Counted from the first letter of the stretch, positions 26,968 to 35,261 are shown. The stretch: DNA of 64,000 nucleotides from Streptomyces hilarionis (GCF_024539675.1 NZ_JAHHIT010000004.1:62001-126000), one strand, 5' to 3'. Numbers and translations are program-made. The notes: generated by a model from the sequence alone, not told the origin.

Positions 26968-29586
26968 TCACGCCGGAGGCTGTTCCCCGCCGCTCAGGAT
27001 CTCGACGTACCCCTCGCTCCCGTGGACGCGGATCCGCTGGCCGTCCCGGATCAGGCGGGTGGCCCCCTCCACGCCCACGACGGCCGGCAGACCGTACTCC
27101 CGGGCGATCACCGCGCCATGGGTCATCAGGCCGCCCACCTCCGTCACCAGGCCCGCGATGCCGACGAACAGCGGCGACCAGCTGGGGTCCGTGAAGGCGG
27201 TGACCAGGATGTCGCCCGCCTCCAGATCGGCGTCGGCCATGTCGAGGACGACCCGGGCCCGTCCCTCGACGGTCCCGGCGGACACCGCCAGACCGGTCAG
27301 GGCGCCGTCCGGCACGTCGTCGCGGCGGTGGGCCCCGCTCACGGCCTCGCCCTCGGACGTCAGCACCCGCGGCGGGGTGAGCGCCTCATAGGAGCGGAAC
27401 TCCTCCTTGCGCCGCCGCACGAGGCCGTCGTCCACCCGCCGCGAGCGCACGGCGTCGTGGAACTCCTGGAAGGTCAGGTAGAAGACGTCCTCCGCCTCGG
27501 TCAGCACGCCGTCCCGCACCAGGCCCTCGGCCTCGCCCATCAGCGCCTGCTTGTAGACGAAATAGCGGCTGATGATGCCGTACTTGGGGTACTCCCGGTA
27601 CCCGATGAACGTGCGGAGCCGGTCGATCGTCCGTTTGGCCTCGGCCGCCTTCGACTCCCCGTCCGGCAGGGCCCGCAGGCGGGACAGCACCTCCTGCTCC
27701 TTCTGCCGCGCCTTCTTCCGCCCGCGCTCGAAGCGCTGCTCGGCCGCGCCCGGCCCGAAGTTGCGGACGTGGTCGAGGATGACGGGCAGGAGCGTGGTGG
27801 GGCGCTCGCTCCACCGCGGCCGGGTGATGTCGATCTCGCCGACGCAGCGCATGCCGTAGCGGTCGAGATAGGCCCCGATGGCCTCGCGCGCCTCGGTCCC
27901 GCCCTCGAACTCGCCCAGCTCGTCGAGGAAGTCGTCGTTCTTGACGCCCTGGAGGAACGCGACCACGTCCTTGTGCGGGCGGATGGCGTCCGCGACGTCG
28001 AGCAGGTCGAGCCCCATCTCCGAGGTGATGTTGCCGGGCGCGGACAGCGTGAGCGTGTCGGCCGCGTTCTTCTCGCCGAGCCATTCCTGCAAGGTGTCGT
28101 TCAGCCACCAGGTGGCCTCCATGCCGGCCATGATCGCCTGCATGCTCCGCCGGTCGCCGAGTGCCCGCTTGTGTTCCTGGAAGGCCTCCAGCAGGAAGTC
28201 GAACAGCGCCGGTCCCGTCTTCGTCCGGATGGCGCGCTTCAGGGCGGCGACGTCCGCCCGGTTGCGCTCGACGAGTTCGGTGACGACGGCCGGATCGGTC
28301 GCGATCGGCGCGGGCGCGCCACCGGGCGGCGGTCCGACGGGGCCCGTGTCGGGGAGCGAGGGGACGAAGCCGTCGCGGTCCAGGATCGTCTCCAGCGCGT
28401 CCCTGATCACCGGATCGCCCCTGCCGACGAGATCGAGGAGCGCTGCACGGCTCGCGGGCGAGGCGAGCCGCGCGGTGGCGTCGACGAACAGCCTTCCGCC
28501 GGCCTCGTGCATCGGCGTCATGGCCGTCAGCTGCCACACCGACAGCCCCAGGGGCTTCATCGGGTCGGTCATCATCTGCTGGTGTCCGACGGAGATGTAG
28601 ACGTGGTTGTCCTCGTCGTCCCGCTCGGGGACGGGGAAGAGCGTCGTGACCGGTCGGCTCTGCACGATGCGGAAGCCGTCGTCCACCAGGCACCACTCGA
28701 TGTCCTGCGGCCGGCCGAAGTGCTCCTCGATCCGCCGCCCGAGCCGCACCAGCCGTACGACCTGCGCATCCGTGAGCGCCGGCTCCTGCTGCCGCGCCGC
28801 GTCGACCGCCACGTCGCGGGTGCCGCCGCCCGGCAGGGCCCGCACGGCACGCTGCTTGACGGCGATCGCCCTGTCGACGATCTCGCCGTCACGCACCTTG
28901 TAGACGTCGGGGTTCACCAGACCGGAGACCAGGGCCTCGCCGAGGCCGAAGCCGGCGTCCACGGTGGCGACCTTCCGGTTGCCCGAGACGGGGTCGGCGG
29001 TGAACAGGATGCCGGACGCCTCGGGAACGACCATCCGCTGCACGACGACGGCCATGTGGACCGCGCGGTGGTCGATGCCGTTGCGCTGACGGTAGGTCAC
29101 CGCCCGTTCGGTGAACAGCGAGGCCCAGCACCTCCTGACGTGCTGGAGGACCGCCGCCGGCCCCATGACGTTCAGGTACGTGTCCTGCTGGCCGGCGAAG
29201 GAGGCCGTCGGCAGGTCCTCCGCCGTCGCGCTGGAGCGCACGGCGTAGGCGGCCTGTTCACCGAAGCGGGCGAGCGCGCCGGTGATCTCCGCCGCGATGT
29301 CGCCGGGGACGGCGGTCTCCTCGATGGTCCGGCGGAGCTGTGCGCTGAGCGTGCGGACCGCCTCCCGGTCGTCGGATTCCAGGCACGCCAGCCCCTCGAG
29401 CTGTTCGTCGATCGACGGCGCCTCGGCCCTGAGCCTTCGGAAGGCGTCCGTCGTCACGCAGAAACCGTCCGGCACCCGCACGCCGTCGATCCGCGACAGC
29501 GCGCCCAGATGCGCGCCCTTGCCGCCGACGTCCGCGATCCGGCCGACGTCGACGTCCTCGAGGTCCAGCACGTACGGCCCGTTCAC
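26968..29586 (-). CDS. rph: Rifamycin phosphotransferase
   Basis: An 872-residue enzyme of the rifamycin-phosphotransferase family, related to PEP synthase and pyruvate phosphate dikinase. It transfers the beta-phosphate of ATP to the ansa hydroxyl of rifamycins and inactivates them. The N-terminal ATP-grasp domain (1-314) has VGGKGAHLG, VRSSATAEDLPTASFAGQQDTYL and the terminal VQSRPVT. The central rifamycin-binding domain (about 315-755) begins with HVYISVGHQQMMTDPMKPLG. The swivelling phosphohistidine domain at the C-terminus has TFTDPSW-like and GGLMTHGAVIAREYGLP with the catalytic H823. Length equals the known family members. The leader contains a rifamycin-associated element (29796-29814). 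It is a self-standing gene; no rifamycin biosynthesis genes are in the window. Confidence 0.93.
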   Translation of the reverse strand: MNGPYVLDLEDVDVGRIADVGGKGAHLGALSRIDGVRVPDGFCVTTDAFRRLRAEAPSIDEQLEGLACLESDDREAVRTLSAQLRRTIEETAVPGDIAAEITGALARFGEQAAYAVRSSATAEDLPTASFAGQQDTYLNVMGPAAVLQHVRRCWASLFTERAVTYRQRNGIDHRAVHMAVVVQRMVVPEASGILFTADPVSGNRKVATVDAGFGLGEALVSGLVNPDVYKVRDGEIVDRAIAVKQRAVRALPGGGTRDVAVDAARQQEPALTDAQVVRLVRLGRRIEEHFGRPQDIEWCLVDDGFRIVQSRPVTTLFPVPERDDEDNHVYISVGHQQMMTDPMKPLGLSVWQLTAMTPMHEAGGRLFVDATARLASPASRAALLDLVGRGDPVIRDALETILDRDGFVPSLPDTGPVGPPPGGAPAPIATDPAVVTELVERNRADVAALKRAIRTKTGPALFDFLLEAFQEHKRALGDRRSMQAIMAGMEATWWLNDTLQEWLGEKNAADTLTLSAPGNITSEMGLDLLDVADAIRPHKDVVAFLQGVKNDDFLDELGEFEGGTEAREAIGAYLDRYGMRCVGEIDITRPRWSERPTTLLPVILDHVRNFGPGAAEQRFERGRKKARQKEQEVLSRLRALPDGESKAAEAKRTIDRLRTFIGYREYPKYGIISRYFVYKQALMGEAEGLVRDGVLTEAEDVFYLTFQEFHDAVRSRRVDDGLVRRRKEEFRSYEALTPPRVLTSEGEAVSGAHRRDDVPDGALTGLAVSAGTVEGRARVVLDMADADLEAGDILVTAFTDPSWSPLFVGIAGLVTEVGGLMTHGAVIAREYGLPAVVGVEGATRLIRDGQRIRVHGSEGYVEILSGGEQPPA

Positions 29587-29778
29587 CGCGACACCTCCGA
29601 CGCGTCCGTGCCGCCCCGTCCCGCGGCGCCGCCCGGTCGCCTCACCGGCGCGTCCCCGAGCGCCCGCCCTCCCGCGGTCGGTCCCCCCGCCGGTTCGACG
29701 TCACCGCGTCCCCCGTACGTCGACAACAACACAAGCACGTCACGCCCTCATTTCCGCAGGTGGTGGCCTCGGCCGACG

Positions 29779-29809
29779 ATTCTGCGCCCCGACCCGGGCC
29801 TTGCGGCAA
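29779..29809 (-). promoter_or_regulatory. Possible rph promoter overlapping the RAE
   Basis: On the minus strand TTGCCG lies inside the RAE and CAGAAT (29784 down to 29779) follows after 19 nt. The long spacer and imperfect hexamers would make it dependent on a change in polymerase or an activator. It would leave a leader of about 190 nt before the rph start. Confidence 0.4.
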
Positions 29810-29814
29810 GCCCC
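29796..29814. promoter_or_regulatory. Rifamycin-associated element (RAE)
   Basis: The 19-bp near-perfect inverted repeat GGGCCTTGCGGCAAGCCCC (minus strand GGGGCTTGCCGCAAGGCCC) lies 210 nt upstream of rph. It agrees, apart from the central base as I remember it, with the rifampin-associated element described upstream of rifamycin-inactivation genes in actinomycetes, which mediates rifampin-inducible expression. Its presence in front of a phosphotransferase of exactly that family makes the assignment strong. Confidence 0.85.
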
Positions 29815-29829
29815 CTGGCGCGCTATAAC
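29801..29829 (+). promoter_or_regulatory. Plus-strand promoter sharing the RAE
   Basis: TTGCGG (29801-29806, inside the RAE) and TATAAC (29824-29829) are exactly 17 nt apart. This is a better sigma-70-like promoter than the one facing rph, yet no plus-strand gene follows for 1.1 kb. The predicted transcript begins at about 29836 with the hairpin at 29837-29862. Confidence 0.5.
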
Positions 29830-29836
29830 TTGGGAG

Positions 29837-29862
29837 AGGCAAGGAGAGGTTTCTCCTTGCCT
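29837..29862. terminator. Perfect 11-bp hairpin beside the RAE
   Basis: AGGCAAGGAGA, loop GGTT, TCTCCTTGCCT. On the minus strand it lies 85 nt after the stop of the phosphotransferase-like gene and could be its terminator. On the plus strand it would be the very first element of a transcript from the RAE-linked promoter. Confidence 0.6.
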
Positions 29863-29946
29863 TCGCTGGTTTCGGGTCGTTCTCGGGCTGCTCCGCGCCG
29901 GGTGCCGCGCCCCGTCGAAGGGCGTGGCCCGGGGCCGCGAGCGGGA

Positions 29947-30798
29947 TCATCCGGGCAGGTCGAAGACCCCGTTGCCGAGCGCCGCCCGGATCCGGGCGAT
30001 GCCCTCCACACCCAGCCGACGCCCGTCGGGGAACCGGTCGTCCCGGTCCCAGCGCCACGTGGTGACCATCGTCGTGACGAGGACCCGGCATGCGCGCAGC
30101 AGGTGTTCGTCGACCCCCGGAACATGCCGGTCGACCGCCTCCGGGGTGTGGGCGAGGTCGAACTCGACCGGCCCACGGCAGCACGTCTCGAAGTCGACGA
30201 ACACCACTCCGTGGGCCGTGGCGAGCACGTTGCCCGGGTGCGGCTCGCCGTGCAGCAGTTGTTCGGCGCCGCCGTGACCCTCGACGACGCGTCGCAGACT
30301 CCGCAGGGCGCCGTCGAGCAACTCGCGGTCGGGGGCGGAGAGTTCCGGGGTGCGGCCGGGGTCGGCGACGAGTCGCTGGGCCTCCTCGACGCGATCGGTG
30401 AAGTGCGGCGCCGGGACGTCGATCCGGCGCATACCCGCGTGCAGCCGCTCGAGCGCGCGGGCGTAGTCGGGTGGTGACACCTTTCGCGAGGCCACGGGTT
30501 GGTGGAAGGTCCACAGCGTGACGACGAAGCCGTCGCGTTCGTGGACACGTGGCTCCACCCGGGGGTCGAGCAGGGCCACCGGGCACCCGGACGCGGCGAG
30601 CCGCCGAGCGAGGTCGACCTCGAACCGGGCGACCTGGTGCGCGACGGGAGCCACCCGGGCCACGACGTCACAGGGCAGCAGACGCACGGTGAGCTTGTTC
30701 GAGTCATGAAGCACCGTCACGTGGTCGGCCGCCAGGCCGAGCGCCGCGGCGATCGCACGCGCCGCGGCCACCGCGCGCACCCTCTCCTGCGCCAGCAT
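29947..30798 (-). CDS. Aminoglycoside phosphotransferase-like (APH fold) protein
   Basis: A 283-residue protein of the APH/choline-kinase-like fold. The Brenner-type catalytic loop reads HGEPHPGNVL (H183-N190), with E in place of the usual aspartate after HG, a variant seen in several actinobacterial families; the metal-binding D202 is in VFVDFETC. The N-terminal nucleotide-binding lobe is short and shows a VARVAPVA strand. Substrate is unknown: it may phosphorylate an antibiotic or a metabolite. Lying next to rph it is tempting to see a resistance island, but it has its own ribosome site (GGAAAGGGGA) and ends in a hairpin, so co-regulation is not shown. Confidence 0.85.
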   Translation of the reverse strand: MLAQERVRAVAAARAIAAALGLAADHVTVLHDSNKLTVRLLPCDVVARVAPVAHQVARFEVDLARRLAASGCPVALLDPRVEPRVHERDGFVVTLWTFHQPVASRKVSPPDYARALERLHAGMRRIDVPAPHFTDRVEEAQRLVADPGRTPELSAPDRELLDGALRSLRRVVEGHGGAEQLLHGEPHPGNVLATAHGVVFVDFETCCRGPVEFDLAHTPEAVDRHVPGVDEHLLRACRVLVTTMVTTWRWDRDDRFPDGRRLGVEGIARIRAALGNGVFDLPG

Positions 30799-30942
30799 CG
30801 TCGCAAGTCCCCTTTCCGGACGCGGTCCCGACGCGGGACGCCGACGACGCCGGCCGGGTTTCCCGGTCCACCCGTCACATGATGTCGGCCGACGGATCGT
30901 CCCCGTCGCCGAACTCGCTGGATCGTCGGTCGCGTCCCGTCC

Positions 30943-30948
30943 TACGGT
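30943..30948 (+). promoter_or_regulatory. -10 element TACGGT of a leaderless gene
   Basis: TACGGT ends 6 nt before the ATG at 30955, with TGGATC (30919-30924) 18 nt upstream as a weak -35. No ribosome site precedes the ATG, so the monooxygenase-like gene is probably leaderless. Confidence 0.45.
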
Positions 30949-30954
30949 GGCGCC

Positions 30955-31335
30955 ATGAGCGATCACCCGGAAGCGCCTGTCGCACCCGTCGAGGCCTTTG
31001 AACCGCCCTACTACGTGGCGGTCTTCACCACCGTGCGAACCGACGAGCAGAGCGGCTACCGCGAGACCAACGCCCGCATGGAGGACCTGGTGAAGGACGT
31101 CCCCGGGTTCCTCGGGACGGACCACGCGCAGACCCCCGGCGGGCTGGGCATCACCGTCGGCTACTTCCGCGACGCGGACGCCCTCGCCCAGTGGCGGAGC
31201 GACGCCGAGCACCGCGCGGCCCAGGAACGCGGGCGGGCCGACTGGTACCGGAGCTACACCCTGCACGTGGCGAAGGTGGAGCGCAGTCACGGCTTCGTGC
31301 GGGGAGACACCGGACAGAGCCCGTCGGCGGGCTGA
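30955..31335 (+). CDS. Antibiotic-biosynthesis-monooxygenase (ABM) domain protein
   Basis: A 126-residue dimeric alpha+beta barrel protein of the ABM family. The strands YYVAVFTTVRT and GITVGYFRDADALAQWRSDAEHRAAQERGR, followed by WYRSYTLHVAKVER, are diagnostic. Many such proteins degrade haem, act as cofactor-free oxygenases, or are of unknown use. It stands between the APH-like gene (divergent) and the SLIGG protein (convergent). No cluster context points to antibiotic biosynthesis. Confidence 0.85.
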   Translation: MSDHPEAPVAPVEAFEPPYYVAVFTTVRTDEQSGYRETNARMEDLVKDVPGFLGTDHAQTPGGLGITVGYFRDADALAQWRSDAEHRAAQERGRADWYRSYTLHVAKVERSHGFVRGDTGQSPSAG

Positions 31336-31383
31336 CCGGCCCGCGCGGCAAGGCCACCCGGCCGTGCCGCCCGCGCGCTCCTC

Positions 31384-31737
31384 TCAGGGGCGGGTGACGG
31401 AGACCCCGCCGATCAGGCCCCAGGCGTCGACGCGGACCGTGGGGCCGCCCGGCCGGCTCGGGCCGTCGTCGCGCACTCCGCCCAGACGCAGCCCGTGCAC
31501 CTCCACCCGCACGTCGTCGCGGACCTTGAGGCTGACACCGCCGATCAGGCTCAGCTTGGTGATGCGCAGCTCGGCGCCGTCGGGGATGTCGACGTCCGTC
31601 AGGTCGACGTCGGCGCCGCCGATGAGGGAGGCGGTGACCGTCCGCTCGTGGAGCGTGGCGCCCTCCAGGCGGTGACCGCCGATCAGGCTCACCTTCACAT
31701 CGGTCTTCCCGGGCTTCTCGCTGCTGTTCTTCGTCAT
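31384..31737 (-). CDS. SLIGG-repeat protein (LiaF C-terminal-like)
   Basis: A 117-residue cytoplasmic protein built from repeated short beta-strand units: SLIGG occurs three times (about residues 17, 38 and 63) and LIGGV once near the C-terminus (about 108). This resembles the C-terminal domain of LiaF-like cell-envelope stress regulators, which form a right-handed beta-helix-like stack, but the membrane part of LiaF is absent. It may be a free-standing partner in envelope sensing. No two-component genes are adjacent. Confidence 0.75.
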   Translation of the reverse strand: MTKNSSEKPGKTDVKVSLIGGHRLEGATLHERTVTASLIGGADVDLTDVDIPDGAELRITKLSLIGGVSLKVRDDVRVEVHGLRLGGVRDDGPSRPGGPTVRVDAWGLIGGVSVTRP

Positions 31738-31863
31738 GGGAAGTACCTTACGGGCGGGGGTACTTGAGCTTCAGTGGCGTACGTCCAGCGTTGCGCATGA
31801 CAAGTGTCATGCCGGGCGCCGGGCGCCGGGCTCCCGGCGTGCCGGTCCGCCCGCGGATCGGGG

Positions 31864-32721
31864 TCACGCCCGGCCCGTGCCGTAGAAGCGCACGTAGTCG
31901 ACCGTCATCGTCGCGGCGGACGGCGTGGAGGCGTCGGGCGGGCCGGGCCAGTCGCCTCCGACGGCGACGTTGAGCAGCAGGTGCATGTCCTGTTCGAAGA
32001 CCCAGTCGCGCGGTGCGGGCAGTTTCGAGGGCGTCAGGGTGAAGTAGGGCTTTCCGTCCACGGACCAGGTGACCCGCCGCGGCTGCTTGTCCACGGCGTA
32101 CGTGTGGAAGGTCTGCGACGCGTCGGCCGGAAGGGTGAGGGAGCCGCCGATGCCGTTCTCGTTGAAGTAGGTCGGCCCGTGCGCGGTGCCGTAGACCGTT
32201 CGCGGTTCTCCGCCGACCACCTCGCAGATGTCCAGCTCACCCTGGGCGGGCCACTCGGCCCCGTTGTCGCCGAGCATCCAGATCGCCGGCAGCAGGCCCG
32301 TGCCGGTGGGGAGCTTCGCGCGGATCTCGGCGCGTCCATGGGTCAGGGCCGCTTTCCCCTCGGTGGTCAGCCGGGCCGACGTCCAGGGACAGAACTGCCG
32401 CGTGTAGCAAGGCAGTCGGGATCCTGCGGGAGCAGGCCGCGCGGAGATCAGGAGATGCCCCTCGCCGTCGAGGGAGGAGTTGGCCGACTCGTCCGTGTAG
32501 TACTGGAGTTCGTCGTTGCCCCAGCCCTCGGCGTCCCGGTTCCCCGTCTCCGTGTTCCAGGAGGCCGCCGACGGGCGAGTGCCCGCCCCGCCGTCGAACT
32601 CCGCCCGCCAGAAGGGCTCGTCCGCGGCCGACGGCGAGGGCGCGTCCTCGTCGTCGGAGCCGCACCCGCACAGCAGGACGGTCAGCGCCAGCAGCAGGGC
32701 CCAGGCGGTACGTCGTCTCAT
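31864..32721 (-). CDS. GH16 beta-glucanase lipoprotein
   Basis: A 285-residue secreted lipoprotein of family GH16. A signal peptide ends in the lipobox LLCGC (C near residue 18-20), followed by a short S/P linker and the beta-jelly-roll catalytic domain. The catalytic motif ELDICE (G-E-L-D-I-C-E, about residue 160) carries the nucleophile and acid/base glutamates. The length and ELDIxE form fit laminarinase/lichenase-like enzymes on beta-1,3- or mixed-linkage glucans. It would stay tethered outside the membrane. With the GH5, GH43, GH31, GH54 and GH29 genes it broadens the plant or fungal wall degrading set of this window. Confidence 0.88.
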   Translation of the reverse strand: MRRRTAWALLLALTVLLCGCGSDDEDAPSPSAADEPFWRAEFDGGAGTRPSAASWNTETGNRDAEGWGNDELQYYTDESANSSLDGEGHLLISARPAPAGSRLPCYTRQFCPWTSARLTTEGKAALTHGRAEIRAKLPTGTGLLPAIWMLGDNGAEWPAQGELDICEVVGGEPRTVYGTAHGPTYFNENGIGGSLTLPADASQTFHTYAVDKQPRRVTWSVDGKPYFTLTPSKLPAPRDWVFEQDMHLLLNVAVGGDWPGPPDASTPSAATMTVDYVRFYGTGRA

Positions 32722-32962
32722 GTGCGCTGCTCCCGGAGGTCGTGCCGGCCCGGAGGCCGTGGCCCGAAGACGATAGCCGAGCAAACGGTGCGCCACCCGC
32801 CCGGGCCATGCCATTCGCAGCCCTGCCCGGCCGTGCCCGGCGATTCACCCCCGTCGGGGCGATGAGTCCGCCGGCCGCCCGGAGTCTCCCCTTCGACGCC
32901 CCCGTCCGGCGGGGGCTCGGGGCAGGCAGGCCCCCTGCCGTGGAGGAGAGGCGGAGAGCGCG

Positions 32963-33547
32963 ATGAACAATCCGATCCGGCTGTACATGTCGATGTCGCT
33001 CGACGGCTTCGTGGCCGGTCCGGACGACCGCCCGGGCCAGGAGCTCGGGCGCGCCGGAGGACGCCTCTTCAACTGGCTCGACGACCGTGATTCCGACGGC
33101 CCCAGCGGGCAGGTCCACCGCGAGGCGCTGGCGACCGGCGCGGTGATTTCCGGCCGTCGGACCTTCGAGCTCGCCGGGCGCTGGCAGGGCGACCACCACG
33201 ACGGTGTGCCGATCTTCGTCCTCACCCACCAGGTGGACGACGGCGACGTGCCGCCCGGCCACGCGCGGTTCGTCACCGACGTCGACGCCTGCGCCCGTGC
33301 GGCCCGCGCGGCCGCCGGTGACCGGCCGGTCATGGTCCACGGGGCGGGCGCGGCCCAAGCGCTCCTGCGAGCCGGGCACCTCGACGAGATGGAGATCCAC
33401 CTGGTCCAGGTCCTCCTGGGGGAGGGCCGACGACTCTTCGCCCACCTGGGCAGCGACCACATCGAGCTCGACCTCGTCCGGCGGCTCGACGACCGGGACG
33501 TCACGCACCTGCGCTACCGGGTGCGTCGCACCGAGGAGGCCGCGTGA
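32963..33547 (+). CDS. Dihydrofolate reductase-like (RibD C-terminal) protein
   Basis: A 194-residue protein of the RibD C-terminal/DHFR-like fold, which binds NADPH and reduces small heterocycles; the substrate is unknown. The opening RLYMSMSLDGFVAGPDD, the VISGRRTFE motif (about 61-69) and the late VMVHGAGAAQALLRAGHLDEMEIHLVQVLLGEGRRLF are characteristic of actinobacterial members. A GGAG ribosome site precedes the ATG. Its last four bases overlap the start of the VOC gene, so the two are translationally coupled. Confidence 0.9.
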   Translation: MNNPIRLYMSMSLDGFVAGPDDRPGQELGRAGGRLFNWLDDRDSDGPSGQVHREALATGAVISGRRTFELAGRWQGDHHDGVPIFVLTHQVDDGDVPPGHARFVTDVDACARAARAAAGDRPVMVHGAGAAQALLRAGHLDEMEIHLVQVLLGEGRRLFAHLGSDHIELDLVRRLDDRDVTHLRYRVRRTEEAA

Positions 33548-33957
33548 AGACGCTGTTCGTGTCCTACCGGGTCACCGACCTGGACCGCTCGCTCGCCTTC
33601 TACACCGCGCTGGGCTACGTCGAAGTGGGCAGGGTCCAGGGCGGCGAGGCGGGTCACCTCGTGATCCTCGGGTTCCCCGACGAGCCGGCGGCCTCGCTCG
33701 AACTGGTCCACCGCCCCTCCGCCGGACGCGTCGACGTGGGCACCGGCTTCGACCACCTCGCGATCCAGGTGGACACGCTGGCCGCCACCCTGGAGCGGCT
33801 GGCCGGGGCCGGTCTGGAACCGGGACCCGTCGCGTACCCGGGCGGCCCCCGCGGCCCCAAGACGTCGTGGCTCACCGACCCGGACGGCTACCGGATCGAG
33901 CTGGTGCAGTGGCCGCCCGGACACCCCGACGGCATCACCGACGCGGACTTCTCCTGA
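33544..33957 (+). CDS. VOC/glyoxalase-family protein
   Basis: A 137-residue protein with two beta-alpha-beta-beta-beta modules of the vicinal-oxygen-chelate fold. Putative metal ligands are in the second module (FDHLAIQVD, H at about 75) and at the end (GYRIELVQW, E at about 119). The motif NLDRSLAFYTALGY-like start VTDLDRSLAFYTALGYVEVG is typical of glyoxalase I relatives. It starts with GTG overlapping the previous stop by GTGA. It could act on methylglyoxal or in detoxification with the DHFR-like enzyme. Confidence 0.88.
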   Translation: MKTLFVSYRVTDLDRSLAFYTALGYVEVGRVQGGEAGHLVILGFPDEPAASLELVHRPSAGRVDVGTGFDHLAIQVDTLAATLERLAGAGLEPGPVAYPGGPRGPKTSWLTDPDGYRIELVQWPPGHPDGITDADFS

Positions 33958-34038
33958 CCGCTTCCGCCGTCGCCGCACGTGATCGAGGGAACCCGGGGCC
34001 GCGCACAGCGCTCTCACCGTGTGAAGGGGGAGCCTCGG

Positions 34039-34638
34039 ATGAAGAAGACCATGATGCGGCGGGCGTCGGCGGCGCTGCTGCTCGCCTGCTGCTGTCTGCC
34101 GCTCACCGCCTGCGGCACGGAACACCCGGGGGCCCGGGCGGGGGCCGGGGCGGGACAGGGATCGTCCACGACGGACGGGACCAGCGACGACGACCAGGGA
34201 TCCCTGCCCGACACCACGACCGACGACCAGGGCACACTCCCCGACACCACGACCGACGACCAGGGGACCCTCCCGGACACCACCTCCGACGATCAGGGCA
34301 CTCTCCCGGACACCACCACGGACGATCAGGGGAGCGAGCCGGCGAACGGTCCGCACCGCTGGTTCCCCATGCTCCGCGAATTCCGCGCCTACCTCGCCAC
34401 GGACGCCTCGGCGGCGGATTCCGCCATCGCCTCCCACGTGACGAGCGTCCGTGTCCGTGTGCCCGCGGGCGGCGCCCGCAGCGAGGCCGTCGTGCGGGTC
34501 GACTACGGCGTGGGCGAGGAGGAACGGGCCGACCGCGCCGCCGCCGTGTTCGCCCACTGGCGCGAAGCCGTCTACGGCGACCACGGCCACGTCGAGGTAC
34601 TCGGCCCGGCCAAGACCACCGCCGAGAAGAACTGGTGA
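34039..34638 (+). CDS. Lipoprotein with DDQGTLPDTTT tandem repeats
   Basis: A 199-residue lipoprotein of unknown function. The signal ends in the lipobox LTAC (C near residue 26). A low-complexity acidic region with four copies of the 11-residue unit DDQGxLPDTTT plus a partial copy (about 51-100) forms a flexible stalk, and the C-terminal domain (about 105-199) looks folded, with HRWFPMLREFRAYLAT and VRVRVPAGGARSEAVVRVDYG. The ATG at 34039 has a GAAGGGGGAG ribosome site. The repeat encodes a surface-tether spacer whose length could vary between strains. Confidence 0.78.
   Translation: MKKTMMRRASAALLLACCCLPLTACGTEHPGARAGAGAGQGSSTTDGTSDDDQGSLPDTTTDDQGTLPDTTTDDQGTLPDTTSDDQGTLPDTTTDDQGSEPANGPHRWFPMLREFRAYLATDASAADSAIASHVTSVRVRVPAGGARSEAVVRVDYGVGEEERADRAAAVFAHWREAVYGDHGHVEVLGPAKTTAEKNW
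34189..34338 (+). repeat. 33-bp tandem repeat, 4.5 copies
   Basis: Units begin at 34189, 34222, 34255 and 34288, with a partial fifth from 34321. Each starts GACGACCAGGG or GACGATCAGGG and encodes 11 residues. The copies differ at several synonymous sites, so the array is not brand new. Confidence 0.85.
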
Positions 34639-34657
34639 CGGCCGTCGCGAGGCAGGG

Positions 34658-35062
34658 TCAGCGGGTTCTCCCGCTTCCGCGGCGAAGCACGATGAAGACC
34701 AGAAGGCCCGCGCAGAGGAGAACGACGCCGCCGGCGAGGAACGGGACCGGAGCGTACTCGTCGGTGCACGACTGTCCGTCGGCGGTCGTGCGGCAGACGT
34801 TCCCCGGACCGTCCCGGTTGAGGTGGGCGAGGTAGAAGAGGGGCACGGCGAGACCGGCCGACAGCCCCGCGACCGCGTTCCCCGGGCCCTTCCGCAGCAG
34901 GAGACCCGCCGCGACCGCGGCCGGCGGCAACAGGACGACGCCGACCGACAGCAGCGCGGCGACTCCGGTCCCGGCGCACGCCCCCACCGCGAGCCAGGCC
35001 AGGAACCAGCCCCAGGCCCCGCCGCCTCGACCGGGCTCCCCGCCGGCCTCACGACCTTCCAT
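34658..35062 (-). CDS. Small integral membrane protein of unknown function
   Basis: A 134-residue membrane protein with about four hydrophobic helices (about residues 15-37, 38-55, 64-80 and 105-128). The loop before the last helix holds two cysteines (C90 in NVC and C99 in SC) that could form an extracytoplasmic disulfide. The C-terminus ends in basic residues. The ATG at 35062 has GAGGGGG upstream; an in-frame GTG two codons earlier is also possible. It is divergent from the deaminase gene and I recognise no family. Confidence 0.7.
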   Translation of the reverse strand: MEGREAGGEPGRGGGAWGWFLAWLAVGACAGTGVAALLSVGVVLLPPAAVAAGLLLRKGPGNAVAGLSAGLAVPLFYLAHLNRDGPGNVCRTTADGQSCTDEYAPVPFLAGGVVLLCAGLLVFIVLRRGSGRTR

Positions 35063-35261
35063 GCCCACCCCCTCGCCCCCGCGGCACGATGTCGGACGTC
35101 GACGACGACGGCGACTCCCAGCATGGCAGAACACCTGCGAGCAGACGACGGTCCGGAACAGGGCGCCCTCGGGACCCGGCCCCCTGCCGGAGGCGGAAAT
35201 CGGGTTGCGCGTCCGCGTCCGGCCCGTCAGCGTCGCCGGAGAAACCACGAAGGCGGAGAAG

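Noticed and set aside
22835..26971. A 1378-codon minus-strand open frame opposite the WD40 protein
   Set aside because: It mirrors the WD40 repeats and shows only low-complexity peptide; the plus-strand protein explains the sequence.
29947..31335. A rifamycin or antibiotic biosynthesis cluster around rph and the ABM protein
   Set aside because: No polyketide or peptide synthase genes; rph with an RAE is a resistance unit and the ABM fold alone does not show biosynthesis.
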